12,232 nucleotides of DNA from Prevotellaceae bacterium UBA3849 (GCA_002392645.1 DGHL01000117.1:1-12232), one strand, 5' to 3'; shown: positions 1 through 7,358, counted from the first letter of the stretch. Made by a program: numbers and translations. The notes: a model not told the origin generated them from the letters alone.

Positions 1-699
1 ATAATCCCAGTATTCTTTCTGGCTTTCTTCATACTGACGACGCTCCGAAGAATTGTACTTGGCTATCTCTGCCTGCTCAAAGAGTTTCGTAAAGACACGT
101 TCCTGTAGTGCCGCAGGGCGCTCAAGAAGGCTTGAAAGGTTGTGAAGCACATACATCCACTTGTCAAACATTCCGTTGAGTTCGTCTGCTGTCTTCGTAA
201 ACTTCGGCATCTCAAGATAGACAAACGTCAGTTTATCGTAGAACACATGGTCATCCTCCACGTCCTTCAACTTTATCTCGTGGCGATAGCTGTCGGATGG
301 GTATTCATCACCAGGGAACGTGAAGTTCAGAATACCGATGGTATATACCTCGTCAAGGTGATAGTCCCACTTGCCCTTTGGCGCCTGCTCACGGATGGCG
401 GCGGTGGAGTAATACAGGCTGCGGTCCTTGAAATATTCCTGCTCTGCCTTCTGCATCTCTACTATGAAGCGGCTGCCGTCATCGGTCATGCAATACACAT
501 CGAAGATTGAGCGGCGGTCGCCATAGCCTTCGCCGAGGTGCTCACCGTTAAGATACTGCACGTCGGTAATCTCACCCTTCTCACCATGAAACAGTGCATT
601 GAGGAAACTGATGAGCAAGTCCTTGTTCATCTCCGTACCGAACAGTTTCTTGAAACCGAAATCGGTATATGGGTTTATGTAGCGTTCGTTATTATCCAT
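1..699 (-). CDS. Rpn family (PDDEXK_2) nuclease / putative transposase, 3' end cut by window
   Basis: Reading the minus strand from the ATG at 699 gives 233 codons without a stop up to the left edge. The start RYINPYTDFGFKKLFGTE followed by NKDLLISFLNAL is the signature of the PD-(D/E)XK transposase-like family abundant in Bacteroidales. Candidate catalytic residues are D67 (in IFDVYC) and E81 and Q83 (in VEMQ), which fit the D...ExQ nuclease core. From family knowledge, full proteins are roughly 290-310 aa, so about 60-80 C-terminal residues should lie outside the window. The characterised E. coli Rpn relatives are DNA endonucleases that promote RecA-independent recombination; whether this copy is active is unknown. 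The ATG at 699 was chosen because the family begins there and a promoter lies just upstream at 727-758. No terminal inverted repeats or target duplications are visible, so it is not annotated as an insertion sequence. Confidence 0.9.
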   Translation of the reverse strand, partial: MDNNERYINPYTDFGFKKLFGTEMNKDLLISFLNALFHGEKGEITDVQYLNGEHLGEGYGDRRSIFDVYCMTDDGSRFIVEMQKAEQEYFKDRSLYYSTAAIREQAPKGKWDYHLDEVYTIGILNFTFPGDEYPSDSYRHEIKLKDVEDDHVFYDKLTFVYLEMPKFTKTADELNGMFDKWMYVLHNLSSLLERPAALQERVFTKLFEQAEIAKYNSSERRQYEESQKEYWDY

Positions 700-726
700 A
701 TAGTCGCTTGTGTTCTGTTCCAATTG

Positions 727-758
727 CAAAGTTACTAACTTTTTCTGAAACGACCAAA
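727..758 (-). promoter_or_regulatory. Bacteroidetes-type promoter of the Rpn nuclease gene
   Basis: On the minus strand TTTG (758-755) is followed after 20 nt by TAACTTTG (734-727). This matches the Bacteroidetes primary sigma pattern TTTG / TAnnTTTG with its usual 19-21 nt spacing. Transcription should start about 5-6 nt after the final G, leaving a leader of only about 20 nt before the ATG at 699. Confidence 0.7.
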
Positions 759-932
759 TTTTAAAGGGTGGAACGTCCTGTAACCTGAACGTATTTAACT
801 TGCGAATCCTTGCGATGAAAATCAGCAAGACAGATTTTGTCATGAAAAACGGCCTGATTTTGAATTTTTAGCAAAGCATTGGTACTGAACAATTTATTTT
901 ATTATAAAAGAAAATGACAAGGCGATAAAAAT

Positions 933-1039
933 GTAATTTGATAGCTTTTACCTTGTAATTTGATAGCTTTTACAGTGTAAAGGCTATCACTTTACGGCAC
1001 AAAAATGCACAAATAGGAGCGTAAAAGCTATCGTTTTAC
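933..1039. repeat. Four 19-bp imperfect palindromes phased at 22 bp
   Basis: Units lie at 933-951, 955-973, 977-995 and 1021-1039. Units 1 and 2 are identical (GTAATTTGATAGCTTTTAC). Units 3 (GTAAAGGCTATCACTTTAC) and 4 (GTAAAAGCTATCGTTTTAC) are the same motif inverted, as shown by the asymmetric core GATAGC becoming GCTATC. Each unit begins GTAA and ends TTAC. Starts are separated by 22, 22 and 44 bp, so the pattern has one empty slot at about 999-1017. Units 2 and 3 also form a near-perfect hairpin with a 3-nt loop at 974-976. The layout suggests binding sites on one face of the helix, or a REP-like dispersed element; which protein binds is unknown. Confidence 0.8.
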
Positions 1040-1042
1040 ACG

Positions 1043-1083
1043 AAAAAGCCCCGTTGCACAACCAAAAAAGTTGTGCAACGGGG
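1043..1083 (-). terminator. Rho-independent terminator read on the minus strand
   Basis: A perfect 14-bp stem pairs 1049-1062 (CCCCGTTGCACAAC) with 1070-1083 around a 7-nt A-rich loop. Read on the minus strand the stem is followed by CTTTTTCG (1048-1041), a proper U-tract. Read on the plus strand no U-tract follows, so termination is directional. No annotated minus-strand gene ends just upstream. It may terminate the candidate sRNA, or read-through transcripts from radA. Confidence 0.65.
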
Positions 1084-1137
1084 TCGTATTAACATTCCTT
1101 AACCTCTATTTTGCATCGCAAATGAGTGCTTCATTTG
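1043..1137 (-). ncRNA. Candidate small RNA of about 95 nt
   Basis: A minus-strand TACATTTG (1149-1142) matches the -7 pattern TAnnTTTG and would place a start near 1137. The predicted RNA opens with a 7-bp hairpin with a 5-nt loop (1137-1119, CAAATGA/TCATTTG arms). It then has an unstructured linker of about 35 nt and ends at the strong 14-bp terminator with its U-tract at 1048-1043. No good -33 element is visible upstream, and the -7 match could be chance in AT-rich DNA. No RNA family is recognised. Confidence 0.25.
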
Positions 1138-1192
1138 TTCGCAAATGTAGGTGTGTTTTTCACTCCCCCCACACATTTAATATTGCATAAAC

Positions 1193-1223
1193 TTGTATTA
1201 TTCAAAAAAAAAAGTTAACTTTG
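1193..1223 (+). promoter_or_regulatory. Bacteroidetes-type promoter of the 1292 gene
   Basis: TTG (1193-1195) and TAACTTTG (1216-1223) are separated by 20 nt, matching the Bacteroidetes sigma consensus. A run of ten A residues lies in the spacer. The predicted start near 1229 gives a leader of about 60 nt to the ATG at 1292. Confidence 0.7.
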
Positions 1224-1291
1224 TGGTCAATTTCAGAGAGCAGGTAACCTAAACCACCTGACATGCCAGACTAAAAACAAACCAACGAACA

Positions 1292-2056
1292 ATGAAACAG
1301 AAACAAAACCAACAGCAAAAGAAATTTATCAGACCGAGAAACATTATACTGATACTGCTGACGCTCTGCTGCTTTGGCGGCTGCCAATACTTTTCTCTAC
1401 AGCAAGACAAAGGCGAGGCTGTATATCTGGAGCGCCTTGACTCACTCACCGAACTCACGACTACTGCGCAGATTATTGAGGCTGTGAAAGCACAAGAGAA
1501 ACGCATGTATGTGATAAACAACTACCAGTTCCCGAAATACACACTTGCAAAAGACCCTTACAATAAGACAACGGATGAATCTGTTTACATCTCAGTGTCG
1601 GTATGTACCGAAGGTAGCGACGGTAAGACGCACGACAACCCAAACCTGCATAAGGTGGCATACGGCAGTTTGTCTTTCGATGACAACACGCCTCTGCTTG
1701 ACTTCAATAATTCTGACGTAAACATCGCCGGTACCGGCATAAAGAAGAAACGCCCTGACTATACATACTACTATGACACCCTTAAGCCTGATGCAAAACT
1801 GTCGTTCATTGCGTTGTTAGGCGGTGGTGAGGCACGTCTCTCGGTCTTTGACGGCAAACGCTGCGTAGCTGAAGGCGAGAAAAAGAGACTGGCGGAGCAA
1901 GACGGTGACTACACTAAAAACTTCCTGCTGAAAATAGCATGTATAATCGCAGGCATACTCGCAGGATTGTTCGTTTTTGCAGACTATCTGACCATAAAGG
2001 AGAAAGAGCAGAAAAGAGCCGAGCGCCAACGCAGCAAACAAGGAAAGAAAAAATAG
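1292..2056 (+). CDS. Membrane-anchored hypothetical protein
   Basis: This 254-aa protein is not recognised. A basic, Gln-rich N-terminus (MKQKQNQQQKKF) precedes a hydrophobic segment at about residues 18-34 that contains CCFGGC. C31 could be a lipobox cysteine, but the -3 residue is Phe, so the call is weak. Residues 40-208 are polar with Tyr- and Asp-rich stretches and should lie outside the cytoplasm. A second membrane segment at about 211-231 (FLLKIACIIAGILAGLFVFADYL) is followed by a strongly basic tail (KEKEQKRAERQRSKQGKKK) that fits a cytoplasmic end. The likely topology is N-in, C-in with an extracytoplasmic middle. It is monocistronic, with its own promoter at 1193-1223. It converges with radA, leaving 14 bp between stop codons. 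The ATG at 1292 is the only start compatible with the first membrane segment. Confidence 0.75.
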   Translation: MKQKQNQQQKKFIRPRNIILILLTLCCFGGCQYFSLQQDKGEAVYLERLDSLTELTTTAQIIEAVKAQEKRMYVINNYQFPKYTLAKDPYNKTTDESVYISVSVCTEGSDGKTHDNPNLHKVAYGSLSFDDNTPLLDFNNSDVNIAGTGIKKKRPDYTYYYDTLKPDAKLSFIALLGGGEARLSVFDGKRCVAEGEKKRLAEQDGDYTKNFLLKIACIIAGILAGLFVFADYLTIKEKEQKRAERQRSKQGKKK

Positions 2057-2070
2057 GTGTGTTCGTCAGG

Positions 2071-3471
2071 TTACCCGAACAGCATCCTCAGTGCCTCCTC
2101 GACCTTTCCTACGGGGTGAATCTTTATGCTGAACTTCTTGCCCTTGATGGCCATGAGGCTGCGCTTTGGTATCACGATGTCGGTAAAACCAAGTTTCTCC
2201 GCCTCGGCTATGCGCTGCTCTATGCGCGCAACGGGACGGACCTCGCCAGACAATCCGACCTCGCCGCACAGGCAATAGCCCGTATCTATAGGCATATCGA
2301 CGTTTGAAGAGAATACGGCGGCAATGACACTGAGGTCCATAGCCATGTCGGTGACCTTTATGCCACCGGCAATATTAATAAAGACATCTTTCTGAATAAG
2401 CTTGAAGCCCACCTTCTTTTCAAGCACAGCCAGCAGCATATTCAGACGGCGCTGGTCAAAACCCGTGGCAGAGCGTTGCGGAGTGCCGTAGGCAGCGGTG
2501 CTCACCAATGCCTGCGTCTCAATCATAAACGGTCGCATACCCTCCACGGCAGCCGATATGGCAATACCGCTCATGCCCTCACGGTCATCGCTAAGCAGCA
2601 GTTCTGAAGGGTTGCTGACGGGACGAAGGCCGTTTTGCAGCATCTCATATATGCCGAGTTCGGATGTAGAGCCGAAACGGTTTTTTATACATCTGAGAAT
2701 GCGGTAGATGCCCTGTCGGTCGCCCTCAAACTGAATGACGGCGTCAACGATGTGCTCCAGTATCTTCGGTCCGGCTATGGTGCCCTCCTTATTTATATGG
2801 CCAATGAGAATTACCGGTACGCTGCTTGCCTTGGCAAAGCGCAGCAATGCGCTGGCGCACTCACGTATCTGGGTGATGCTGCCAGGTGCAGAGTCAACGG
2901 TCTCGGTCTCCATGGTCTGTATGGAGTCGATTATCACGAGGTCAGGCGCACTCTCCCTTATCTGGTCGAATATCTTCTCGATGCTTGTCTCGCACAATAC
3001 CGACACGCTCTCGTTCTTACCTCCCTCTATGCGCTCGGCACGCATCTTGAGTTGGTGTGCACTCTCCTCACCGCTTACATACAGCACGTCGCGGTCAGGC
3101 ATACGCATGATGGTCTGCAGTGTCAGCGTACTCTTGCCTATGCCCGGGTCGCCACCTAACAGGATAATGCTGCCAGGCACCAGTCCGCCGCCCAGCACAC
3201 GGTTCAGTTCCTCGTCATGCATGTCCATGCGTGGTGCCTCCTTGGTAGGGATTTCCTTTAGCAACATGGCATTGCTGCGCGAGCCTATTCCCTGCCTGCG
3301 CACCGCACTGACCTCCTTTGCCGCACTGCGTGCACTCTGCTGGCCGGCATCGTTGGCGATGCGTATCTCCTTAAAGGTGTTCCACTGTCCGCACGACGGG
3401 CATTTGCCAATCCACTTGGCAGATTCCTGTCCGCAGTTGTCACAAACGTATGCTATTTTATCTTTTGCCAT
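2071..3471 (-). CDS. radA: DNA repair protein RadA
   Basis: RadA (Sms) is a RecA-like, DnaB-like ATPase that drives branch migration of recombination intermediates in the cytoplasm. The 466-aa product shows the full family layout. A zinc finger C10-x2-C13...C24-x2-C27 comes first. Then come Walker A GDPGIGKST (about 107-115), Walker B LVIIDSIQT (178-186) and the RadA-specific KNRFG motif (263-267). A Lon-like C-terminal domain follows, with GEVGLSGEVRPV near residue 400. Length is normal. The start is the ATG at 3471 (MAKDKIAYVCDNCG). A longer reading would use a TTG at 3483, which sits inside the apparent -7 element. It is divergent from the lipoprotein gene at 3597 and converges with the 1292 gene. 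A weak hairpin (2061-2080) lies at its 3' end with a U-rich stretch about 8 nt beyond on the minus strand; a terminator there is uncertain. Confidence 0.97.
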   Translation of the reverse strand: MAKDKIAYVCDNCGQESAKWIGKCPSCGQWNTFKEIRIANDAGQQSARSAAKEVSAVRRQGIGSRSNAMLLKEIPTKEAPRMDMHDEELNRVLGGGLVPGSIILLGGDPGIGKSTLTLQTIMRMPDRDVLYVSGEESAHQLKMRAERIEGGKNESVSVLCETSIEKIFDQIRESAPDLVIIDSIQTMETETVDSAPGSITQIRECASALLRFAKASSVPVILIGHINKEGTIAGPKILEHIVDAVIQFEGDRQGIYRILRCIKNRFGSTSELGIYEMLQNGLRPVSNPSELLLSDDREGMSGIAISAAVEGMRPFMIETQALVSTAAYGTPQRSATGFDQRRLNMLLAVLEKKVGFKLIQKDVFINIAGGIKVTDMAMDLSVIAAVFSSNVDMPIDTGYCLCGEVGLSGEVRPVARIEQRIAEAEKLGFTDIVIPKRSLMAIKGKKFSIKIHPVGKVEEALRMLFG

Positions 3472-3480
3472 ATACAACCG

Positions 3481-3488
3481 CAAAATTA
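3481..3488 (-). promoter_or_regulatory. -7 element of radA promoter
   Basis: TAATTTTG on the minus strand (3488-3481) matches TAnnTTTG. No TTG is found about 20 nt upstream; the area is a T-rich tract. The element ends only 9 nt before the ATG at 3471, so the predicted leader is about 4 nt or less. Confidence 0.5.
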
Positions 3489-3583
3489 ATATTTTTTTCT
3501 TATATAAAAAAGGAACGTGCGGAAAAACACTTTGTTAAATGCAAAAAAGTCTTTATTAATGCAGATTATTATACAGAAATTAT

Positions 3584-3591
3584 TACCTTTG
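3584..3591 (+). promoter_or_regulatory. -7 element of the lipoprotein/TPR/dipeptidase run
   Basis: TACCTTTG matches TAnnTTTG and ends 5 nt before the ATG at 3597. The predicted transcription start falls at or next to the start codon. No clear TTG lies at the -33 position. Confidence 0.5.
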
Positions 3592-3596
3592 CATAT

Positions 3597-4403
3597 ATGA
3601 AACGCATATTCTATCTGTTTTTAATCATAATATCCGTAGCCGTTACGTACGGTTGCGGGGATGGTGACAATGGCAAGAAACGCCTCACCAAAGAAGAAAA
3701 AGACTCCTTGCGCCGTGCCGACTCACTGGCGCTTAAGATAGGCGTGATGCCTACGGAAGACTGCCTGCCTATAGTAGTGGCAAAGGAACTCGGACTGTTT
3801 GACAAGGCCGGCACAGACGTACACCTGCGTCGCTACCGTGCCATGTCGGAGTGCCGCAAGGCTCTCGTTGACTCACTCGTGGAAGGCGCGGTGATAGACA
3901 CAACGCTCATGGGCGAGCTCAACGGCACCACGCCATGGCTGTATAGCGGTATGCGCACACAACTATCGTGGCAGTTCCTTACGGCAAAGAAGGCAAGAAT
4001 AAAGCGCATTGACCAACTGGCAGACAAGATGATAGCCGCCGACAGCCACGGAGAGTCACACCGCATTGCCGAGCGCGCCATAGACTCGCTCATGCGGAAG
4101 GGGCAGCACGTGTTTATAATACAGGTGGAAGACCTCGAGACAAGGTGCAGCATGCTCGTTACAGGCAACGTAGATGCAGCACTGCTGCCAGAGCCCCATG
4201 CAACGAAGGCACGCAAGGCAGGCGCTAATGTGATTGGCAGTGTGAAGTCGGGACCTGCCGGCGTGGTGGCATTCCGCAAGAAGTCAATGGCAGATGCCAG
4301 ACGCAAGCAACAGCAAAAGGCATTCGCAAAAGCCGTGGAGATAGCAAACGATTCCATAAAGCGATACGGTAAGGATAAATACATACAACTACTGCAATGG
4401 TAA
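3597..4403 (+). CDS. NMT1/SsuA-like substrate-binding lipoprotein
   Basis: The 268-aa product starts with a lipoprotein signal: MKR, a hydrophobic stretch at about 5-16, then TYGC with C20 as the lipidated residue. The mature part resembles periplasmic binding proteins of the NMT1/THI5-SsuA-TauA type: KIGVMPTEDCLPIVVAKELGLF near the N-terminus, then GAVIDTT, LVTGNVDAALLPEPHA and AGANVIGSVKSGPAGVVAF. Such proteins normally hand small molecules (sulfonates, nitrate, pyrimidine precursors) to an ABC permease, but no permease or ATPase gene is adjacent. The ligand cannot be told from sequence. The ATG at 3597 is chosen over upstream in-frame starts because it begins the signal peptide and directly follows the -7 element. 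The last 7 nt overlap the TPR gene, implying translational coupling. Confidence 0.85.
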   Translation: MKRIFYLFLIIISVAVTYGCGDGDNGKKRLTKEEKDSLRRADSLALKIGVMPTEDCLPIVVAKELGLFDKAGTDVHLRRYRAMSECRKALVDSLVEGAVIDTTLMGELNGTTPWLYSGMRTQLSWQFLTAKKARIKRIDQLADKMIAADSHGESHRIAERAIDSLMRKGQHVFIIQVEDLETRCSMLVTGNVDAALLPEPHATKARKAGANVIGSVKSGPAGVVAFRKKSMADARRKQQQKAFAKAVEIANDSIKRYGKDKYIQLLQW

Positions 4404-6508
4404 ACGAACTACTTGACAAAGGACTGGTGACACAGGCTGTCGTCAAACTGAAACGCAAGGCTGCAAACTATCCTGGCGAAGGTTTTGACGACAGGATAGA
4501 CTCGTGCAAGACGGAGTTTCAGTATATGTGCCAGTATATGGAGGATGGATTCAGTGACCCACGTCGAAACGAACTGTTCACTGACCTTGTAGGCCGACTG
4601 CGTAGCATATCCTACGACCTCGCAGTGCGCTCGACGCTATGTGAGAATCCGCATGTCAAGCCATACTATAAAGCACTTGCCAACACCGATACATCGGCAG
4701 AATCGCTGCAGTCGCAACTGCTTGACGACAACCTTTCGCCAACCGACCGCCACAGTGCGCTCGCCACGGCATTCACCGTACTGCTCACGTCAAGCCACTG
4801 GAGCCAACAGGATGCAGAAGAGTGGTCTGTATTCCTGTCGTCGGTACACACCAGCGGCATCGTTGCAGCCACCCTCGTCAGTGCACTAACCGTATCATTG
4901 CTTGAGAACTACTCTCCTTTTAAGGCGCAGTGCCTCGCCACGGTATATCGTGACAGCAAAGATGAACGCACACGCCAACGTGCACTCGTCGGACTCCTCA
5001 TATCGTCGGCACGTGCTGACAACGCTGTGTCTGCCGCAGCGCTGCAGTCATTGCAGAGTGCTGACGCCGATGGTCTGCACGGCGTAGCGCTTGAACTGCA
5101 CATGCAGATGACATCTTGCGCCAATGTCGATAACGACAGTCGGGAGATAAGGAGTAACATCATACCTGACATACTGAAAAACCAACCATTCCACATAACA
5201 CCAAACGGAGTGGTACAGAACGACGCCGCTACGAACGAGTATGACCCCGAAGCAGAAAACCGCAACATCGACGCCATGGAGAAGAGCGTGGAGAAAATGC
5301 TGAAGATGCAGAAAGGTGGGGCTGACATATTCTTTGAGGGCTTCAGTCAGATGAAACGCTTCCCGTTCTTCCAAAAGCCCGTAAACTGGTTTGTGCCGTT
5401 CTACAAGACACATCCCGACCTTACGGCTATAGCAGGCTCAAACGTAACCGACTCAAAGTTTGTTGACCGCGTTACAAGCAGAGGTCCTTTCTGCGAGTCA
5501 GACAAATACTCCTTTATCATAGCCATGTCAAAGGTAGCAAGCCAACTGCCAGAGAATATGCGCTCCATGATGGAAGACGGCGACCTCGGTCCTATCGGCA
5601 TGCATCCGGAAGGCGACGATATGACCGCGCCATCATTCCTCAGACTGCAGTATCTGCAAGATCTGTACCGCTTCTACAGGCTCAGTCCGCTTGCAGCATC
5701 GCTGTATAATCCATTCAGCCACATCAGCGAATGCGGAGTGTGGACATCGGTGGCAGACCTCGTTGCTGATGACGAGAAGAAAGATATGTGCCTGTATCTC
5801 ACCAAGAAGCCATACACAGATGATGCCGGCAGCGTGGCAACACGTCTGCTTGCAGCCTTCAGCCATGATGATAGTTTTGAATATCATTACAGTCATGCCA
5901 AATGCTCGGCATGGAGTGGAGACGACACTGCGGCAGTGCAGCATTATACACGATGCCTTGAACTGAAAAACGGTCATGGCCCAAGCATGAGAGGCATAGC
6001 CAGGGCATACTATTCCATAGGCGACTATGAAAAGTCAGCCTTCTATTACGATGCCCTGCACACCATGTTCCCGCAGCGCTCAGCCTACCTGCTTAACTAC
6101 AGCATGGCAATGGTGATGAACGGTAAGGCGGAAAATACCGTGGCGGAACTCTACCGCCTGTACTATGAGAATGCAGCCGACACAGGTATAGCCAACACGC
6201 TGTTATGGGCGTTGCTCTATGCTGGAAGGAAGGAACAGGCACTGACCGTGGCAGAGAAACTTACTGCCATTCAGCAGGTGCAGAAAGACTTTTCCGTAAC
6301 GATGAACATAGCCTATGCATATCTTGCCAATGGCAAGGTACAGGAAACCGCTGCCACATTGCGAAGATACGCCGACACACTCACGGCGGCTGACAAACAA
6401 CAACTGCCTGAGACACTGTCAAAGGCTATGAATGACGATGCAGCGTTGTTGTCGCAATACAGCATAGGCAAAGCAGAACAGGCTGTCATCATAAGCCTTG
6501 CAACTTAA
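4397..6508 (+). CDS. Tetratricopeptide-repeat protein, cytosolic
   Basis: This 703-aa protein has no signal peptide or membrane segment. Residues 1-280 are alpha-helical in character and rich in Ala, Leu and Ser. The middle (about 290-400) carries a charged helix (NIDAMEKSVEKMLKMQKGGADIF) and an aromatic patch (FSQMKRFPFFQKPVNWFVPFY). From about 495 to 660 there are TPR-like helix pairs, for example AVQHYTRCLELKNGHGPSMR, GIARAYYSIGDYEKSAFYYDA and TLLWALLYAGRKEQALTVAEKL. TPRs mediate protein-protein contacts; the partner is unknown. I recognise it as a type of protein common in Bacteroidales but know no function for it. Its ATG lies inside the end of the lipoprotein gene, with a 7-nt overlap. 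Confidence 0.85.
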   Translation: MVNELLDKGLVTQAVVKLKRKAANYPGEGFDDRIDSCKTEFQYMCQYMEDGFSDPRRNELFTDLVGRLRSISYDLAVRSTLCENPHVKPYYKALANTDTSAESLQSQLLDDNLSPTDRHSALATAFTVLLTSSHWSQQDAEEWSVFLSSVHTSGIVAATLVSALTVSLLENYSPFKAQCLATVYRDSKDERTRQRALVGLLISSARADNAVSAAALQSLQSADADGLHGVALELHMQMTSCANVDNDSREIRSNIIPDILKNQPFHITPNGVVQNDAATNEYDPEAENRNIDAMEKSVEKMLKMQKGGADIFFEGFSQMKRFPFFQKPVNWFVPFYKTHPDLTAIAGSNVTDSKFVDRVTSRGPFCESDKYSFIIAMSKVASQLPENMRSMMEDGDLGPIGMHPEGDDMTAPSFLRLQYLQDLYRFYRLSPLAASLYNPFSHISECGVWTSVADLVADDEKKDMCLYLTKKPYTDDAGSVATRLLAAFSHDDSFEYHYSHAKCSAWSGDDTAAVQHYTRCLELKNGHGPSMRGIARAYYSIGDYEKSAFYYDALHTMFPQRSAYLLNYSMAMVMNGKAENTVAELYRLYYENAADTGIANTLLWALLYAGRKEQALTVAEKLTAIQQVQKDFSVTMNIAYAYLANGKVQETAATLRRYADTLTAADKQQLPETLSKAMNDDAALLSQYSIGKAEQAVIISLAT

Positions 6509-6560
6509 CCTGCATAGACAGATTAATAAAGAAAATATAAAACCTAATAATAGGAAAGAC

Positions 6561-7358
6561 ATGAAAAAAACAAGAATGTGGATGATTGCCGCCATCCTTA
6601 CTGTAGTTTGCGGCACACATGCAGCTCCCAAAAGTAATAAATCTGGTGGTGCATCTTCTGCCACCGTCTGTGCTGCAGACGACGCTACCGAGTTCGTGAA
6701 CCTTACAGATATAGTACCTGATGCCATACTTGAGATACGTTATTTCAGCACATACAACTTCGTAGGCTCTCGCGTTGACGGCTACGAGGAACCTACTGCG
6801 CTGATGACACGTGAGGCGGCAGAGGCCCTCAAGGCTGTAAGCGACGATGTAAAGCAGCAGGGTTACAGATTGAAGATATACGATGCCTATCGACCTCAGA
6901 AGGCCGTTGACCACTTCGTGCGCTGGGCGGAGGGCATAAATGATACGCTGATGAAGCCTTATTTCTATCCAGACCTGCACAAAGGCGTGCTGTTCAAGCA
7001 AGGGTATATTGCAAGCAAAAGCGGACATACACGCGGTTCTACGGTTGATCTTACGCTCTTTGACATGCAGACGGAGAAGGAACTCGACATGGGCGGCACA
7101 TTCGACTGGTTCGGTCCTGAGAGTCATCCTGATTTTTGCGGCAATCCTGAGACAGGTGAATACACTGGTGATAACCACAAGTCGCCGGATGGTCGCAGCA
7201 TCACCCCGGAGCAGTTCCGTAATCGCATGATACTGCGTAAGGCTATGCTGGCGCATGGCTTCAAGCCTATCAGTACCGAGTGGTGGCACTTCACGCTGAA
7301 GAATGAGCCTTTCACTAAAACCTACTTCACATTCCCAGTAAAGACAATCGTAAGATGA
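6561..7358 (+). CDS. D-alanyl-D-alanine dipeptidase, VanX/DdpX type (peptidase M15D), exported
   Basis: This zinc metallopeptidase is expected to split D-Ala-D-Ala. All VanX landmark residues are present in its 265 aa: R111 in DAYRPQKA (substrate), H156 and D163 in SGHTRGSTVDLT (zinc ligands), and E240 (catalytic base) with H243 (zinc ligand) in EWWH. YNFVGSRVDGY near residue 65 is also typical. A signal peptide (MKKTRMWMIAAILTVVCGTHAA) followed by a Ser/Ala-rich linker to about residue 40 points to the periplasm, unlike cytoplasmic VanX. The ATG at 6561 is preferred over the in-frame ATG at 6498 because it begins the signal peptide and follows AGGAAAG, one of the few Shine-Dalgarno-like sites here. 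It lies 52 nt after the TPR gene. No vanH/vanA-type ligase is near, so a peptidoglycan-recycling role is more likely than glycopeptide resistance. Confidence 0.93.
   Translation: MKKTRMWMIAAILTVVCGTHAAPKSNKSGGASSATVCAADDATEFVNLTDIVPDAILEIRYFSTYNFVGSRVDGYEEPTALMTREAAEALKAVSDDVKQQGYRLKIYDAYRPQKAVDHFVRWAEGINDTLMKPYFYPDLHKGVLFKQGYIASKSGHTRGSTVDLTLFDMQTEKELDMGGTFDWFGPESHPDFCGNPETGEYTGDNHKSPDGRSITPEQFRNRMILRKAMLAHGFKPISTEWWHFTLKNEPFTKTYFTFPVKTIVR

Larger units (their letters stand above)
700..1291. other. 592-bp intergenic region with repeats, terminator and candidate sRNA
   Basis: No convincing protein-coding gene is seen here; the only ORF entering it is the N-terminal side of shadow frames. The stretch from 759 to about 932 is AT-rich and carries nothing clear apart from a weak inverted pair (818-825 with 854-861). 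From 933 to 1223 it is dense: four phased palindromes, a perfect 14-bp hairpin, a small hairpin at 1119-1137, a direct repeat of TCGCAAATG at 1116 and 1139, and the promoter of the 1292 gene. Confidence 0.7.

Noticed and set aside
1..699. Complete insertion sequence
   Set aside because: Despite the transposase label used for this family, no terminal inverted repeats or target-site duplication can be seen and the gene is cut by the edge.
142..738. Two plus-strand ORFs at the left edge
   Set aside because: They are opposite the Rpn nuclease frame, which is recognisable throughout and has a consensus promoter.
933..1039. CRISPR array
   Set aside because: Repeats are 19 bp, only four, partly inverted, and separated by 3 bp or 25 bp rather than unique spacers of constant length.
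2061..2080. Terminator shared by the 1292 gene and radA
   Set aside because: The 5-bp stem has a bulged loop and lacks an adjacent U-tract on the plus strand; on the minus strand the U-rich run is about 8 nt away.
2635..3538. Long plus-strand ORFs opposite radA
   Set aside because: They lie fully within radA's coding strand shadow, have low-complexity or unrecognisable products and no promoter or ribosome-binding context.
3833..4384. Minus-strand ORF of 183 aa
   Set aside because: Antisense to the substrate-binding lipoprotein, Ser/Ala-rich shadow composition, no family features.
6489..7289. Minus-strand ORF of 266 aa
   Set aside because: It is the antisense shadow of the dipeptidase gene, whose VanX catalytic motifs are intact in the plus frame; the minus frame shows no domain.
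6561..7358. Vancomycin-resistance gene
   Set aside because: No vanH, vanA/B-type ligase or VanRS regulators nearby, and the enzyme carries a signal peptide; a wall-recycling dipeptidase is the simpler reading.
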